A stretch of 64,000 nucleotides of DNA from Haloglomus salinum (GTDB taxonomy: Archaea; Halobacteriota; Halobacteria; Halobacteriales; Haloarculaceae), in the NCBI RefSeq assembly GCF_024298825.1, contig NZ_CP101153.1, positions 3,720,001-3,784,000 on the forward strand, in the 5' to 3' direction. Positions 26,019-34,812 of the stretch are shown piece by piece. Positions within the stretch are counted from its first letter, which is position 1. Every line of letters starts with the position of its first letter. The position numbers and the translations under genes are program-made. The notes under the pieces were generated by a model. It saw only the letters and a list, made by a program, of their open reading frames with translations. It was not told the origin of the DNA and searched no databases.

Positions 26019-27221
26019 TCACGTGCTGCTGGGAACCACTCGCATCACGGCCCCGATGAGGCCGCCGTCGTCGGTCGGGGTGGCGGCGGGGCCCTGTGGC
26101 TCCGTCGGTGTCGTGGCAGGGGTCTCGTCGGGGGCGCTCGTCGGAGTCTCGTCGCCGACCAGTCCGTCGGTCGCTTCGGTCGGCGAGGGGGTGCTATCAC
26201 CGCCGCCCGGCCCCCCGTCATCCGCCGCCGATGTGGGCGTCGGGGTCGGCCCGGTAGTGCCGTCGGACTCGTTCTTCGTACCGAAGATGTCCGTCTCGAA
26301 CTCCTGGACGTAGGTCATCCGGTCGAGCGGGACGCGGATCTCGTTCCCGGTCGGGAGTTCGACCTTCGCGTAGAAGTCGATGCGAAGCGTCGTCTCCTGG
26401 TCGTTCTGGAGGTGCGAGACCCACCACTCGTCGAGGTTCCCGTTGTCGATGGCCGGGGTGGTGCGGAGCGTCTCGGTGCTCCCCCCCGGGATGACGTAGA
26501 CCTCGTCGGTCGCCCCCGACCCCATCGAGATGTTGTTCATCGTGATGTCGTAGCCGACCTCGGTGATGGTGTAGGGCTTCAGCTGCGGGTTGTAGACGAC
26601 GAACTCCATCGGAATCGGCGTCTGCTGGCGGTCGACCTGCCCCCACTCGGCGTCCGTCCGGTTGATGTAGAGGACCGGATTGGCGTAGAGCGGGTTCTCC
26701 GGGCCGTTCACCGGTCGCGTCTCATCCGAGGCGAACGCGCTGATGATATCCGTCTCGACCTGCTTGCGCTGGTTCAGGTCGAACGAGCGGTTGCCCAGCA
26801 CCGAGGTCTGCACCGTCGCGTCGATGGTGACGTTGGTCACCTCGTCGTTGCGGATGTGCGAGACCCACCACGGCGGGATACGGTCGTTGCGCATCTGGGT
26901 GCGGAACGGGAGCGTGGTGTTGCCCGAGTCCACGTCGAGTCCCGCCTTCGACCCGTGGGCAATCTCGACGTCGTTCATGTAGACGGTGTAGTTGACCGTC
27001 GAGCCGCCCAGTCGGACCCCGATGGGGTTGGGGTTGTTCACCACCAGGTCAGTCAGGATCATCGTCTGCTCGTCGTTCACGTCGCCGAACCGGTTCTCCA
27101 CGTCGACGACCGACGGCGCACCCACCAGACCCAGGGCGAAGGCCCCACCGACGCTGGCCGTCAACACGCCCAGCGCGGCGATGACGGCCTTCACCCGTGC
27201 TATGGCACGGTCGTCCATCAT
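26019..27221 (-). CDS. LEA14-like (WHy domain) membrane-anchored protein
   Basis: 400 residues. A hydrophobic helix at about 10-32 (AVIAALGVLTASVGGAFALGL) precedes two consecutive WHy/LEA14-type beta domains. The first is marked by DLVVNNPNPIGVRLGGSTVNY and IPPWWVSHIRNDEVTNV, the second by EFVVYNPQLKPYTITEVGY and LDEWWVSHLQNDQETTL. The repeated W-W-V-S-H shows the domains are duplicates of each other. A Thr/Pro/Gly-rich tail of about 80 residues ends with a weak hydrophobic patch. LEA14 proteins are linked to desiccation and osmotic stress, which would suit a halophile. Starts at 27221 or 27218 are adjacent ATGs. Confidence 0.83.
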   Translation of the reverse strand: MMDDRAIARVKAVIAALGVLTASVGGAFALGLVGAPSVVDVENRFGDVNDEQTMILTDLVVNNPNPIGVRLGGSTVNYTVYMNDVEIAHGSKAGLDVDSGNTTLPFRTQMRNDRIPPWWVSHIRNDEVTNVTIDATVQTSVLGNRSFDLNQRKQVETDIISAFASDETRPVNGPENPLYANPVLYINRTDAEWGQVDRQQTPIPMEFVVYNPQLKPYTITEVGYDITMNNISMGSGATDEVYVIPGGSTETLRTTPAIDNGNLDEWWVSHLQNDQETTLRIDFYAKVELPTGNEIRVPLDRMTYVQEFETDIFGTKNESDGTTGPTPTPTSAADDGGPGGGDSTPSPTEATDGLVGDETPTSAPDETPATTPTEPQGPAATPTDDGGLIGAVMRVVPSST

Positions 27222-27280
27222 ATCGGCCGGAGTCGTGGCCCGCGTATCAACCTTCTGCCCCCGTCTCGCTGACGTTTCGT

Positions 27281-28324
27281 TCAGTTCGCGGCGCCTCCGT
27301 GCGGTCCCGGCCGGGGCGCGCTCAGCAGGCCGAGGAACCCCCCGACCACCGCGGCGAGGAAGACGGCCCCGACCCAGAGGTGGACCGTCCACGAGAGAGT
27401 GCCGCGGGCGGCCAGCGCAAGGAAGTGGGCCGTGACGATAGCACCCGGGGTCACCGAACCGACCAGGGCGGCTCGGCGACGGGGGCCGAGGCCGCGCCGG
27501 GCGAGCGCCGCGGCCACCTCGGCGACCAGTCCGGCAGCCAGGTACCACGGGACCAGCCAGGCGTGTGCACCGAGCCACGCGACGGCAGCCGTCGGGACCA
27601 CGACCAGGAGCGTCACGGCACCGAGTGGAAGTGTGACCCGTGTCGAGAGGAACAGGACGACAGCCGCGATGAGCGCGGCGTGGAACAGAAGGCCCGAGAG
27701 GCCGTGGGCCGCGCCCACACCGCCGCTTCCGGCGAGCAGGAAAGCGGGATGAGCGTAGACCGTGAACACCGTCGCGACGACGGCGGCGAGCGTGCTGGTC
27801 AACACGAGCGGGCCGTATACGAGCCATCCCTGCGAAACCTCGCCGTCGCGGGCTCTCGCGAGCGTTGCCCGTAGCGGGGAGGTACAGAAGAGGACACCCC
27901 CCGTCGCGAGCGCGAGGTGGGTCGGACTGGCGAGTGCTTCGACATTGGCCTCCGCGCCGAAGGTCGCGTGCCAGAGCGCGTCGCCCGGCCCGGCGAGCGC
28001 GAACAGGACGAGTCCGACGAGCCCGAGGCCGTAGCCCGTCGGGACCGCCTCGCGCCAGTTCGCGCCGCGCCAGCGCTCCCGCTGGACGACCACCGCGAGC
28101 AGTCCTGCCACGGCGAGGAACCCGGAGTAGATGACAGCGTGCTCCGGCGTGAGGAAGCCCTCCTCCGCGAAGCTGAACCCCTCGACGTGGGACCGAACGT
28201 CGAGGACGAGCCCGGCCGTCCCCCAGCAGACGCAGGCGGTCACCAGCCAGTCCAGTCGGCGCCCGGCGAGCCAGTCCGTTCCGTCGCTGTCGGCGCGGCC
28301 GGTGGTCACCGTCGCCTCGGTCAT
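27281..28324 (-). CDS. Integral membrane protein of unknown function
   Basis: 347 residues, nine or ten hydrophobic helices. Notable polar positions in or near helices are LTPEHAVIYSG, GPGDALWHATFG, SPTHLALATGG and AAHGLSGLLFHAAL, with several His residues that could bind a metal or haem. The N terminus (about 20 residues) is cytoplasmic-looking and acidic. The family is not recognised. The start at 28324 is chosen because a TATA-like GATATAACG lies about 60 bp upstream on this strand. Confidence 0.72.
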   Translation of the reverse strand: MTEATVTTGRADSDGTDWLAGRRLDWLVTACVCWGTAGLVLDVRSHVEGFSFAEEGFLTPEHAVIYSGFLAVAGLLAVVVQRERWRGANWREAVPTGYGLGLVGLVLFALAGPGDALWHATFGAEANVEALASPTHLALATGGVLFCTSPLRATLARARDGEVSQGWLVYGPLVLTSTLAAVVATVFTVYAHPAFLLAGSGGVGAAHGLSGLLFHAALIAAVVLFLSTRVTLPLGAVTLLVVVPTAAVAWLGAHAWLVPWYLAAGLVAEVAAALARRGLGPRRRAALVGSVTPGAIVTAHFLALAARGTLSWTVHLWVGAVFLAAVVGGFLGLLSAPRPGPHGGAAN

Positions 28325-28447
28325 GAGTCTCCATGCCACGGGGACGAGCGAAAGGCCACTGCCGTACATCACAGGGGCGTTATATCCGGCGGCAGGTCCG
28401 GTCGGGCGAAACGGCAGTCTCAAGTGGGCGCCGACGGACGCTCGGGT

Positions 28448-28636
28448 ATGGAATCTACGGCCACGTCCGACAAGTCCGTGGGGCTGAGTGTCCTCTTCGT
28501 CGCGCTCGGCCTCGTCGCGGCGCTCGGCATGTTCCTCACGGCCATCGCCCACGACCAGCTCGGCTCGGGAATCGCCTTCGCCGTCGCGATGCTCGGCGGG
28601 GCACTTGCGGTCGCCGCCGTCCACGTCTACAGCTGA
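28448..28636 (+). CDS. Small two-helix membrane protein
   Basis: 62 residues: a 10-residue polar start, then two hydrophobic helices (about 12-34 and 39-60) with an Asp-Gln turn between. It shares the short gap with the divergent membrane-protein gene, and the TATATCC at 28380-28386 could serve both directions. Function unknown; such proteins are common and conserved in haloarchaea. Confidence 0.65.
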   Translation: MESTATSDKSVGLSVLFVALGLVAALGMFLTAIAHDQLGSGIAFAVAMLGGALAVAAVHVYS

Positions 28637-28740
28637 ACGCTTCGGGACAACCCCCGGCAGCACGCATCCTGCCTCCCGATATCCGGAACGTATGACACGA
28701 ACCGACAACCGTTAAGTTCGTCCCGCGCCTACGTGTTCCC

Positions 28741-28965
28741 ATGAGCGAGATGAGCGAGGAGGACGAGCGCATCCTGTCCTATCTGCGCGACAGCGTCTCC
28801 GGGGGCGAGCGCTACTTCCGGGCGAAGAACATCGCCACGAAGGTCGGACTGACCGCCAAGCAGGTCGGTGCGAGACTCCCGCGCCTCGCCGAGGAGTCCG
28901 AGGACGTCGACATCGAGAAGTGGGGCCGGGCGCGCTCGACCACGTGGCGCGTCACCCCCGAGTGA
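28741..28965 (+). CDS. DUF7123-type small winged-helix protein
   Basis: 74 residues. DERILSYLRDSVSGGERYFRAKNIA and VGLTAKQVGARLPRLAEE form a helix-turn-helix core, and WGRARSTTWRVT is a short wing. The sequence is very close to a highly conserved haloarchaeal small protein that I associate with the DUF7123 label (the number is from memory). It probably binds DNA as a local regulator. A GTTAAG box lies about 30 bp upstream of the ATG. Confidence 0.82.
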   Translation: MSEMSEEDERILSYLRDSVSGGERYFRAKNIATKVGLTAKQVGARLPRLAEESEDVDIEKWGRARSTTWRVTPE

Positions 28966-29032
28966 CGACCCGGCTGACCACCCGCGGCCGTCGTACCGTC
29001 CCGCTTTTCTACCGACGGCCCGACATGACCGT

Positions 29033-29470
29033 ATGACCGTCCGCGTCGAGCGTACCTTCGACCTCGCGGCGCCGCCGGCCGACGTGTGGGCCTTCATCGC
29101 CGACCCGCGCAAGCGGGCCGAGCCCATCAGCGTCGTCGAGGAGTTCGAGGTGACCGGCGAGCACACCGCTATCTGGCACGTCGCGCTCCCCATCCCGTAC
29201 ACCGACCGGACCATCGCCGTCGAGACCGAGGACACCCGCGTCGACGAGCCGTCCTACGTCGAGTTCGTCGGCCGCTCGAAGGCGATGAACGTCCAGGGGG
29301 AGCACACCCTCGAACCGACCGACGACGGCGGAACACGTCTCGTCAACCGGTTCGTCGTCGACGGCAAGGTGCCCGGCGTCGAGCGCTACTTCAAGGGGAA
29401 GCTGGACGGGGAACTCCAGAACCTGGAGGCGGCCATCCGCGCCGACCTCGGGCTGGAGCCGGGACGATGA
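29033..29470 (+). CDS. SRPBCC/polyketide-cyclase-like protein
   Basis: 145 residues with the START-like SRPBCC pattern: VRVERTFDLAAPPADVWAFIADPRKRAE at the start, a central run of antiparallel strands, and a final long helix (YFKGKLDGELQNLEAAI). The family binds hydrophobic ligands in its cavity. The end overlaps the next gene by 4 bp (ATGA), so it is translationally coupled to the nitrilase-family hydrolase and may bind its substrate. Confidence 0.85.
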   Translation: MTVRVERTFDLAAPPADVWAFIADPRKRAEPISVVEEFEVTGEHTAIWHVALPIPYTDRTIAVETEDTRVDEPSYVEFVGRSKAMNVQGEHTLEPTDDGGTRLVNRFVVDGKVPGVERYFKGKLDGELQNLEAAIRADLGLEPGR

Positions 29471-30333
29471 GCCCACGCACCGACGCCAGGGTTGGCGACG
29501 GTGACACCGACACCTGGACGGTGACGTGCGCACAGCTCTCGCTCGAGGGTGCGGACGTCGACGGCAACGTCGAGCGCGCCGTCGCGGCCATCGAGCGTGC
29601 GGCCGACCGCGGCAGCGACCTCGTCGTCCTGCCGGAGATGTTCACCGTCGGCTACTTCGCGTTCGACTCGTACGCCCGCACCGCGGAGTCGCTGGCGGGC
29701 GAGACGATGACACGGATGGCGGCGGTCGCCACCGACCACGACTGCGCCGTGCTCGCGGGGACGTTCGTCGAGGACCTCGAAGCGACGGCCGTGGAGACGG
29801 CCGCCGAGGTGCCCGCCACCGAGGGATACGCCAACACCGCCGTCCTGTTCGACAGTGCGGGCGAGCGCCGGGCAGTCTACCGGAAGCATCACCTGTTCGG
29901 CTACGGCTCCGCCGAGCAGGAGCTACTGACGCCCGGGGAGTCGCTCGGTACCGCGGACCTCGGCGGCCTCACCGTCGGGATGACGACCTGCTACGACCTC
30001 CGGTTCCCGGAACTGTACCGCGACCTCGTCGACCATGGCGTGGACCTCGTGGCGGTGCCGAGCGCGTGGCCGTACCCGCGCGTCGAGCACTGGCAGCTGC
30101 TCCCGCGGGCCCGCGCGGTCGAGAACCTCTGCTACGTCGCCGCCGCCAACGGGAGCGCCGAGTTCGGCGACGACCGACTGGTGGGGCGTTCGACGGTCTA
30201 CGACCCGTGGGGCACGCCGCTCGCGTCCTCGGGCGAGGAGCCCGCGCTCGTCACTGCCGAGGTCGACCCCGAACGCGTCCGCGAGGTTCGCGAGGAGTTC
30301 CCGGCGCTCCAGGATCGGCGCCACCCGAACTGA
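29467..30333 (+). CDS. Carbon-nitrogen hydrolase (nitrilase superfamily)
   Basis: 288 residues. The catalytic Glu-Lys-Cys triad is visible: Glu57 in VVLPEMFTVGYF, Lys140 in YRKHHLFGYG, and Cys175 in TTCYDLRFPELYR. The family cleaves amide or nitrile C-N bonds; the Nit/omega-amidase branch has the same CYDxRFPE motif. It follows the SRPBCC gene by an ATGA overlap. The first 17 residues are a disordered acidic extension. Confidence 0.92.
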   Translation: MSPRTDARVGDGDTDTWTVTCAQLSLEGADVDGNVERAVAAIERAADRGSDLVVLPEMFTVGYFAFDSYARTAESLAGETMTRMAAVATDHDCAVLAGTFVEDLEATAVETAAEVPATEGYANTAVLFDSAGERRAVYRKHHLFGYGSAEQELLTPGESLGTADLGGLTVGMTTCYDLRFPELYRDLVDHGVDLVAVPSAWPYPRVEHWQLLPRARAVENLCYVAAANGSAEFGDDRLVGRSTVYDPWGTPLASSGEEPALVTAEVDPERVREVREEFPALQDRRHPN

Positions 30334-30415
30334 GCCGTCGCGCACCCGACACGCGTCCGACGACTGGCCGACACGTCGGAAATCGGGGGCCGAACCGCCC
30401 ATCACCGAAGCGAGA

Positions 30416-30424
30416 TTTTATATA
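30416..30424 (+). promoter_or_regulatory. Strong TATA box in intergenic region
   Basis: TTTTATATA at 30416-30424 is the best TATA box in the 274-bp gap 30334-30607 and points right. An ATG lies 25 bp from its centre. The rest of the gap holds no ORF on either strand that I can support apart from the one at 30445. Confidence 0.55.
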
Positions 30425-30444
30425 CAACGGGGAGCAACGACCAG

Positions 30445-30672
30445 ATGCCCAAACGACGCTTTTCTCGTCGTGAGGGCGACAACAACAACGCGCCCGCCAC
30501 AACGCGTCGGGTCGCCCGGCCCCCGACGCATCATCCACCGGCCCCACTCCCCCTCGCCTCTTCCGTTCACCACGTCCCCAGCGGTGGCGTTCTCCGCCGT
30601 AGCGGCGTCAGCACCGGTCCAGCGTCTCCCGGTACACGTCCTCGAGCGTGTCGACGGCGTGTTCGACGCTGA
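30445..30672 (+). CDS. Candidate leaderless small ORF or ncRNA
   Basis: An ATG at 30445, 25 bp after a strong TATA box, opens 75 codons. The N terminus is basic (MPKRRFSRREGDNNN) and the rest is Pro/Arg/Ser-rich low complexity. The last 65 bp overlap the glycosyltransferase gene on the other strand, so the C-terminal half is probably not translated as such. A 6-bp hairpin ACGACG/CGTCGT lies at 30453-30471. The promoter is convincing; whether the product is a protein, an RNA, or an antisense transcript is not. Confidence 0.35.
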   Translation: MPKRRFSRREGDNNNAPATTRRVARPPTHHPPAPLPLASSVHHVPSGGVLRRSGVSTGPASPGTRPRACRRRVRR

Positions 30673-31738
30673 TGGCGTCGCGCCGTTCGAGACAGGTCTC
30701 CGAGAGCACGTCACGGTCGGCGATGACCCACCGGATGGCCTCCCGGAACGAGTCCGTGTCCCCGGGCTCGAAGTGGAACCCGGTCTCGCCCTCGTCGACC
30801 GTCTCTGCCAGCGCGCCGCTATCGACGCCGACGACCGGGGTACCACAGGCGTTGGCCTCCAGCGCGACCAGCCCCTGCGTCTCGACCGGGCTCGGGAAGA
30901 GGAAGGCGTCGAGCGAGGTGTAGAACGCCGCCAGTTCCTCGCGGTCGAGGAAGCCGAGGAAGCGCACGTCGGCGTCGATGGTCTCCGCACGGGCCATCAG
31001 ACCCTGGCGGGCGGGGCCGTCGCCACCGAAGACGACCGTGGGTCGCTCACCGTCGATGCGGAACCCGTCGACAGCGTCCAGGATGACATCGAGGTCCTTC
31101 TCGTAGCCGTGGCGGCCGGTGTACCCGAGCAGGTACCCGTCGCCGAGGTCGTGACGGGCACGGAACGCGTCGGTGCCGACCGGCCGGAACCGGTCGATGT
31201 CGACGCCGTTGGGCACCACCTCGATCCGTGCCGAGACGCCGATGTCGATGAGATGCTCGCGGGCCGGTTCGGAGGGGACGACCACGGTGTCGGTCCGGTC
31301 GAGATACCAGCGCTCGTAGCGCCGGGCGACACGCTCGACGGCGTCTGCCAGCCGGCCGTCCGTGATGTAGTCCGCGTACTCGGCCGTTGGCGTGTGGTAG
31401 GACGCGACCAGCGGGAGGCTCTCGTTCCGGGCGAAGCGGGCACCGCCGAGGCCGAGGAGGAAGGGCGTGTGCGCGTGGACGATATCCACGTCGTCGCGCT
31501 CGACGGCCGCGGGAACGCCAGGGACGCCGACACGGAACCCCTCGTAGTAGGGGAACGCGACGCTCCTGACGGGGTGCTCGGTCGACGCTGGCTGGTGGTC
31601 CGCGGCGTCGGGATAGACGACGTGCATGCGACCGCCACGGCTGCCCCACCGCTCGCGCCACGTGCTCACGGTGTAGGTGACGCCGTTCACGGTCGGCAGG
31701 TACGTGTCGGTGAACGCCGCGACCGTCGGTACCGCCAT
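30608..31738 (-). CDS. GT4-family glycosyltransferase
   Basis: 376 residues from the ATG at 31738. N-terminal domain motifs are FTDTYLPTVNGVTYTV and DIVHAHTPFLLG, the acceptor-binding region. The C-terminal domain has LLGYTGRHGYEKDLDVILDA, FGGDGPARQ and the donor-site EANACGTPVVGVDSGALAE with the conserved E-x7-E type arrangement (SPVETQGLVALEA). The fold is GT-B, as in glycolipid-forming alpha-mannosyl- or glucosyl-transferases. A TATA box 26 bp upstream of the start supports it as a single leaderless gene. Confidence 0.92.
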   Translation of the reverse strand: MAVPTVAAFTDTYLPTVNGVTYTVSTWRERWGSRGGRMHVVYPDAADHQPASTEHPVRSVAFPYYEGFRVGVPGVPAAVERDDVDIVHAHTPFLLGLGGARFARNESLPLVASYHTPTAEYADYITDGRLADAVERVARRYERWYLDRTDTVVVPSEPAREHLIDIGVSARIEVVPNGVDIDRFRPVGTDAFRARHDLGDGYLLGYTGRHGYEKDLDVILDAVDGFRIDGERPTVVFGGDGPARQGLMARAETIDADVRFLGFLDREELAAFYTSLDAFLFPSPVETQGLVALEANACGTPVVGVDSGALAETVDEGETGFHFEPGDTDSFREAIRWVIADRDVLSETCLERRDAISVEHAVDTLEDVYRETLDRC

Positions 31739-31761
31739 CGCCCGACGGTTGACGGGGCCCA

Positions 31762-31767
31762 TTTTAA
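31762..31767 (-). promoter_or_regulatory. TATA box for the glycosyltransferase gene
   Basis: TTAAAA on the - strand (within GGATTAAAATG) is centred 26 bp before the ATG at 31738, matching leaderless transcription, and decides the shorter start against the in-frame codon at 31762. Confidence 0.55.
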
Positions 31768-31819
31768 TCCGTTCGGGTTCCCGCTCACCGTGGAAGACCC
31801 ACCGAGGAAGAACGAGTGT

Positions 31820-32791
31820 TCAGGCCGCGAGACCGTCCTCGGCTTCGAGTAGTTCGTGGTACCGGTTGCGGATGGTGACCTCGGAGATGTTTGCCACCTC
31901 GCTGACCTCGCTCTGCGTGACCTTCTCGTTGCAAAGCAGCGATGCGGCGTAGACGGCGGCCGCGGCCAGCCCGACCGGTGACTTCCCGGAGTGGATGCCG
32001 GCTTCCTTCGCGGACTGGAGCAGTTCGCGGGCGCGGCGCTCGGCCTCGTCGCTCAGGCCGAGGTCGCTCGCGAACCGGGGCACGTAGCTCTCGGGGTCCG
32101 CCGGCTGGATTTCCAGCTTCAGCTCCCGGACCACGTAGCGGTAGGTCCGGGCGATTTCGTCCTTCTCGACGCGGGAGACCTGTGTAATCTCGTCGAGCGA
32201 GCGCGGCGTGCCGGCCTGTCGCGCCGCGGCGTAGAGCGCACTGGTGGCGACGCCCTCGATGGAGCGGCCGGGGAGCAGGTTCTCGTCGAGCGCGCGGCGG
32301 TAGATGACCGAGGCGGTCTCGCGGACGTTGTCCGGGAGCCCGAGCGCGCTGGCCATCCGGTCGATTTCCCCCAGCGCCTGCTTGAGGTTGCGCTCCTTGG
32401 AGTCGCGGGTGCGGAACCGCTCGTTCCAGGTGCGCAGGCGCTGCATCTTCTGGCGCTGCTTGCTGGACAGGCTGTTGCCGTATGCGTCCTTGTCCTGCCA
32501 GCCGATGTTGGTCGAGAGCCCCTTGTCGTGCATCATGTTGGTCGTCGGGGCGCCGACGCGGCTCTTCTCGTCGCGCTCGCTGGCGTCGAACGCGCGCCAC
32601 TCGGGGCCGCGGTCGATGTTGTCCTCGTCGACCACGAGGCCGCAGTCCTGGCAGACGACCTCCCCGTGCTCCGTGTCGGTGGCGACGTCACCGCCGCACT
32701 CCGGGCAGGTGAGTTCGTCTGCTGCCTCGTCCTCGCGCTCGGCTGTGTCCTCGTCCTCCCGTTGAAAGCGTCTGACACTCGTGTCTGTCAT
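31820..32791 (-). CDS. tfb: Transcription initiation factor IIB (TFB)
   Basis: 323 residues. The N-terminal zinc ribbon has CPECGG (near 29) and CQDCGLV (near 47). The B-reader/linker follows (GPEWRAFDASERDEKSRVGAP), and the core has two cyclin repeats with a C-terminal HTH (VTQSEVSEVANISEVTIRNRYHELLEA) that contacts BRE. It recruits RNA polymerase to the TBP-bound TATA box. Haloarchaea have several TFBs; this one lies divergently from gatCA. Confidence 0.97.
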   Translation of the reverse strand: MTDTSVRRFQREDEDTAEREDEAADELTCPECGGDVATDTEHGEVVCQDCGLVVDEDNIDRGPEWRAFDASERDEKSRVGAPTTNMMHDKGLSTNIGWQDKDAYGNSLSSKQRQKMQRLRTWNERFRTRDSKERNLKQALGEIDRMASALGLPDNVRETASVIYRRALDENLLPGRSIEGVATSALYAAARQAGTPRSLDEITQVSRVEKDEIARTYRYVVRELKLEIQPADPESYVPRFASDLGLSDEAERRARELLQSAKEAGIHSGKSPVGLAAAAVYAASLLCNEKVTQSEVSEVANISEVTIRNRYHELLEAEDGLAA

Positions 32792-33112
32792 TGGTGTGCT
32801 GAGCCGGGATAGGGATGGAGATAAGAAGCTCCCTACTCGTTATCACGTTGGGGCCGAGCCGACTTAAATTCTCGGGCGGAAACCCGCGGAACGGTCGTGG
32901 AAGAGGCCCGAATTCATCGCAAATCCCCTCGTCGAAGAAGTATCATGATTCCGAACGGATGTCGCTCCAGAGACAGACCGGGCCGTCGAATACCGGGTCG
33001 GATATACGCTTTCGAAGGGGACCGAGTGACCAGCCGCGGTCGCGGGAGACCCCCGGAACTGGCGGAGCCTGGAGTCGAAACCCTTAGTGCCAGGTCAATC
33101 GCATGCCCGGGC
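32792..33112. other. 321-bp divergent promoter region tfb/gatC
   Basis: No convincing gene. TATA-like elements seen are CTTATCTCC on the - strand about 33 bp before tfb, CTTAAATT at about 32862-32869 on the + strand, and CCTTAGT at about 33082 on the + strand. The first + box is followed after about 30 bp by a GTG at 32897 that is in frame with gatC, leaving 72 open codons before the GatC start. Confidence 0.5.
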
Positions 33113-33394
33113 ATGACCGACACGGACGCCGTCGACCCCGAGGAGGTCCGCCACGTGGCGGGCCTGGCTCGTGTCGACCTCGACGAGGAGGAGGTCGAGC
33201 GGTTCGCCGAGCAGTTCGGCGACATCCTCGCGTACTTCGACGCCCTCGACGACGTGCCGGAGACGGACCGCGAGGCCGACCTCGCCAACGTCTTCCGGGC
33301 CGACGAGGTACACGAGGGACTCACCCAGGACGAGGCTCTCCAGAACGCCCCCGAGTCAGAGGACGGCCGCTTCAAGGGGCCGCGGGTGGGATGA
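33113..33394 (+). CDS. gatC: Asp-tRNA(Asn)/Glu-tRNA(Gln) amidotransferase subunit GatC
   Basis: 93 residues. VDPEEVRHVAGLARVDLDEEEVERFAEQFGDILAYFDALDDV is the full helical GatC signature. The C terminus DGRFKGPRVG is the conserved belt that wraps GatA. The TGA overlaps the GatA start by 4 bp. The ATG at 33113 matches the family start. The enzyme amidates misacylated Asp-tRNA(Asn), and Glu-tRNA(Gln) if GatB is used. GatB is not in this window. Confidence 0.93.
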   Translation: MTDTDAVDPEEVRHVAGLARVDLDEEEVERFAEQFGDILAYFDALDDVPETDREADLANVFRADEVHEGLTQDEALQNAPESEDGRFKGPRVG

Positions 33395-34758
33395 TGGCGG
33401 CGCAGGACTCCCCCGGCGAGGGTCGCCTCGTCGCGGACGACTTCGACGACGAGCACGGCGCCTTCCTCACCGTCGAGCGCGTCGAGGGGGCCGACGACGG
33501 CCCGCTAGCGGGTGCGACGGTCGCGGTCAAGGACAACATCTCCACGGACGGTGTGCGGACGACCTGCGGCTCGGCGATGCTGGCCGACTACGTCCCGCCC
33601 TACGACGCGACGGTCGTCGAGCGCCTGAAGGACGCGGGTGCGACCATCGTCGGGAAGACGAACATGGACGAGTTCGGGATGGGCACCACGACCGAGACGA
33701 GCGCGTTCGGTCCCACCGACAACCCGGCCGCACCCGGGCGCGTCCCCGGCGGCTCGTCGGGGGGGTCGGCGGCGGCCGTCGCCGCCGGCCAGGCCGACTA
33801 CGCGCTCGGGTCTGACACGGGTGGCTCCATCCGCTGCCCGGCCGCGTTCTGCGGCGTCGTCGGCATCAAGCCGACCTACGGCCTGGTGTCGCGCTACGGC
33901 CTCGTCGCGTACGCCAACTCGCTGGAGCAGATCGGCCCCATCGCTCGCGACGTGGCGGGCGCGGCGGCCGTGCTCGACGCCATCGCCGGACCGGACGAGC
34001 GCGACGCCACGACCCGGCACGACACCCGCGAGGACCTCGCCGAGGCGTACGGTGGCCAACACCCGGCCGACGCGACGGCCTACGCCGACGCGGCCGACGG
34101 CGATGTCGAGGGCCTCTCCGTCGGTGTCGTCACGGACCTCGTGGAGGGCGCCGACGAGGCGGTCGTCGAGCGGTTCGAGAGCGCGCTGGACGACCTGCGC
34201 GCGGCGGGGGCGACGACCCACGAGGTCTCCCTGCCCTCCGTCGAGACGGCGGTGCAGGCCTACTACGTCATCGCGATGAGCGAGGCGTCCTCGAACCTCG
34301 CGCGGTTCGACGGCGTCCGTTACGGGCAGAGTGGCGGCTACGAGGGCGACTGGAACGAGACGTTCGCGAAAGCCCGCGAGGAGGGCTTCGGCGAGGAGGT
34401 CAAACGCCGCATCCTCCTCGGGACGTACGCCCTCTCGGCGGGCTACCACGACAAGTACTACAAGCAGGCCCAGGACGCCCGTGCCTGGCTGAAGCAGGAC
34501 TTCGACGAGGCGTTCGAGGACGCCGACGTGCTGGCCTCGCCGACGATGCCGGTGCCGCCGTTCGAACTCGGCGAGTCGCTGGACGACCCGCTCCAGATGT
34601 ACCTCGCCGACGCGAACACCGTCCCGGTCAACCTCGCCAATCTCCCGGCTATCTCCGTGCCGGCGGGCGAGACGGACCGCGGTCCGGTGGGGCTGCAGCT
34701 CGTCGGGCCGGCGTTCGGCGAGGAGACAATCATCCGCGCCGGCAGCGCACTGGAGTAG
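33391..34758 (+). CDS. gatA: Asp-tRNA(Asn)/Glu-tRNA(Gln) amidotransferase subunit GatA
   Basis: 455 residues with the amidase signature: catalytic Lys47 in AVKDNI, PGGSSGGSAAAV (the cis-Ser) and GSDTGGSIRCPAAFCG (the nucleophile Ser). It hydrolyses glutamine to supply ammonia to the tRNA-amidating GatB subunit. Start at 33391 overlaps gatC. Two ATGs (33391, 33394) are adjacent. Confidence 0.95.
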   Translation: MMAAQDSPGEGRLVADDFDDEHGAFLTVERVEGADDGPLAGATVAVKDNISTDGVRTTCGSAMLADYVPPYDATVVERLKDAGATIVGKTNMDEFGMGTTTETSAFGPTDNPAAPGRVPGGSSGGSAAAVAAGQADYALGSDTGGSIRCPAAFCGVVGIKPTYGLVSRYGLVAYANSLEQIGPIARDVAGAAAVLDAIAGPDERDATTRHDTREDLAEAYGGQHPADATAYADAADGDVEGLSVGVVTDLVEGADEAVVERFESALDDLRAAGATTHEVSLPSVETAVQAYYVIAMSEASSNLARFDGVRYGQSGGYEGDWNETFAKAREEGFGEEVKRRILLGTYALSAGYHDKYYKQAQDARAWLKQDFDEAFEDADVLASPTMPVPPFELGESLDDPLQMYLADANTVPVNLANLPAISVPAGETDRGPVGLQLVGPAFGEETIIRAGSALE

Positions 34759-34812
34759 CCGTCTCGACAGCCGTTCGCTCCCTTACTCGACGGACGGTCG
34801 CCCACGACCGTC

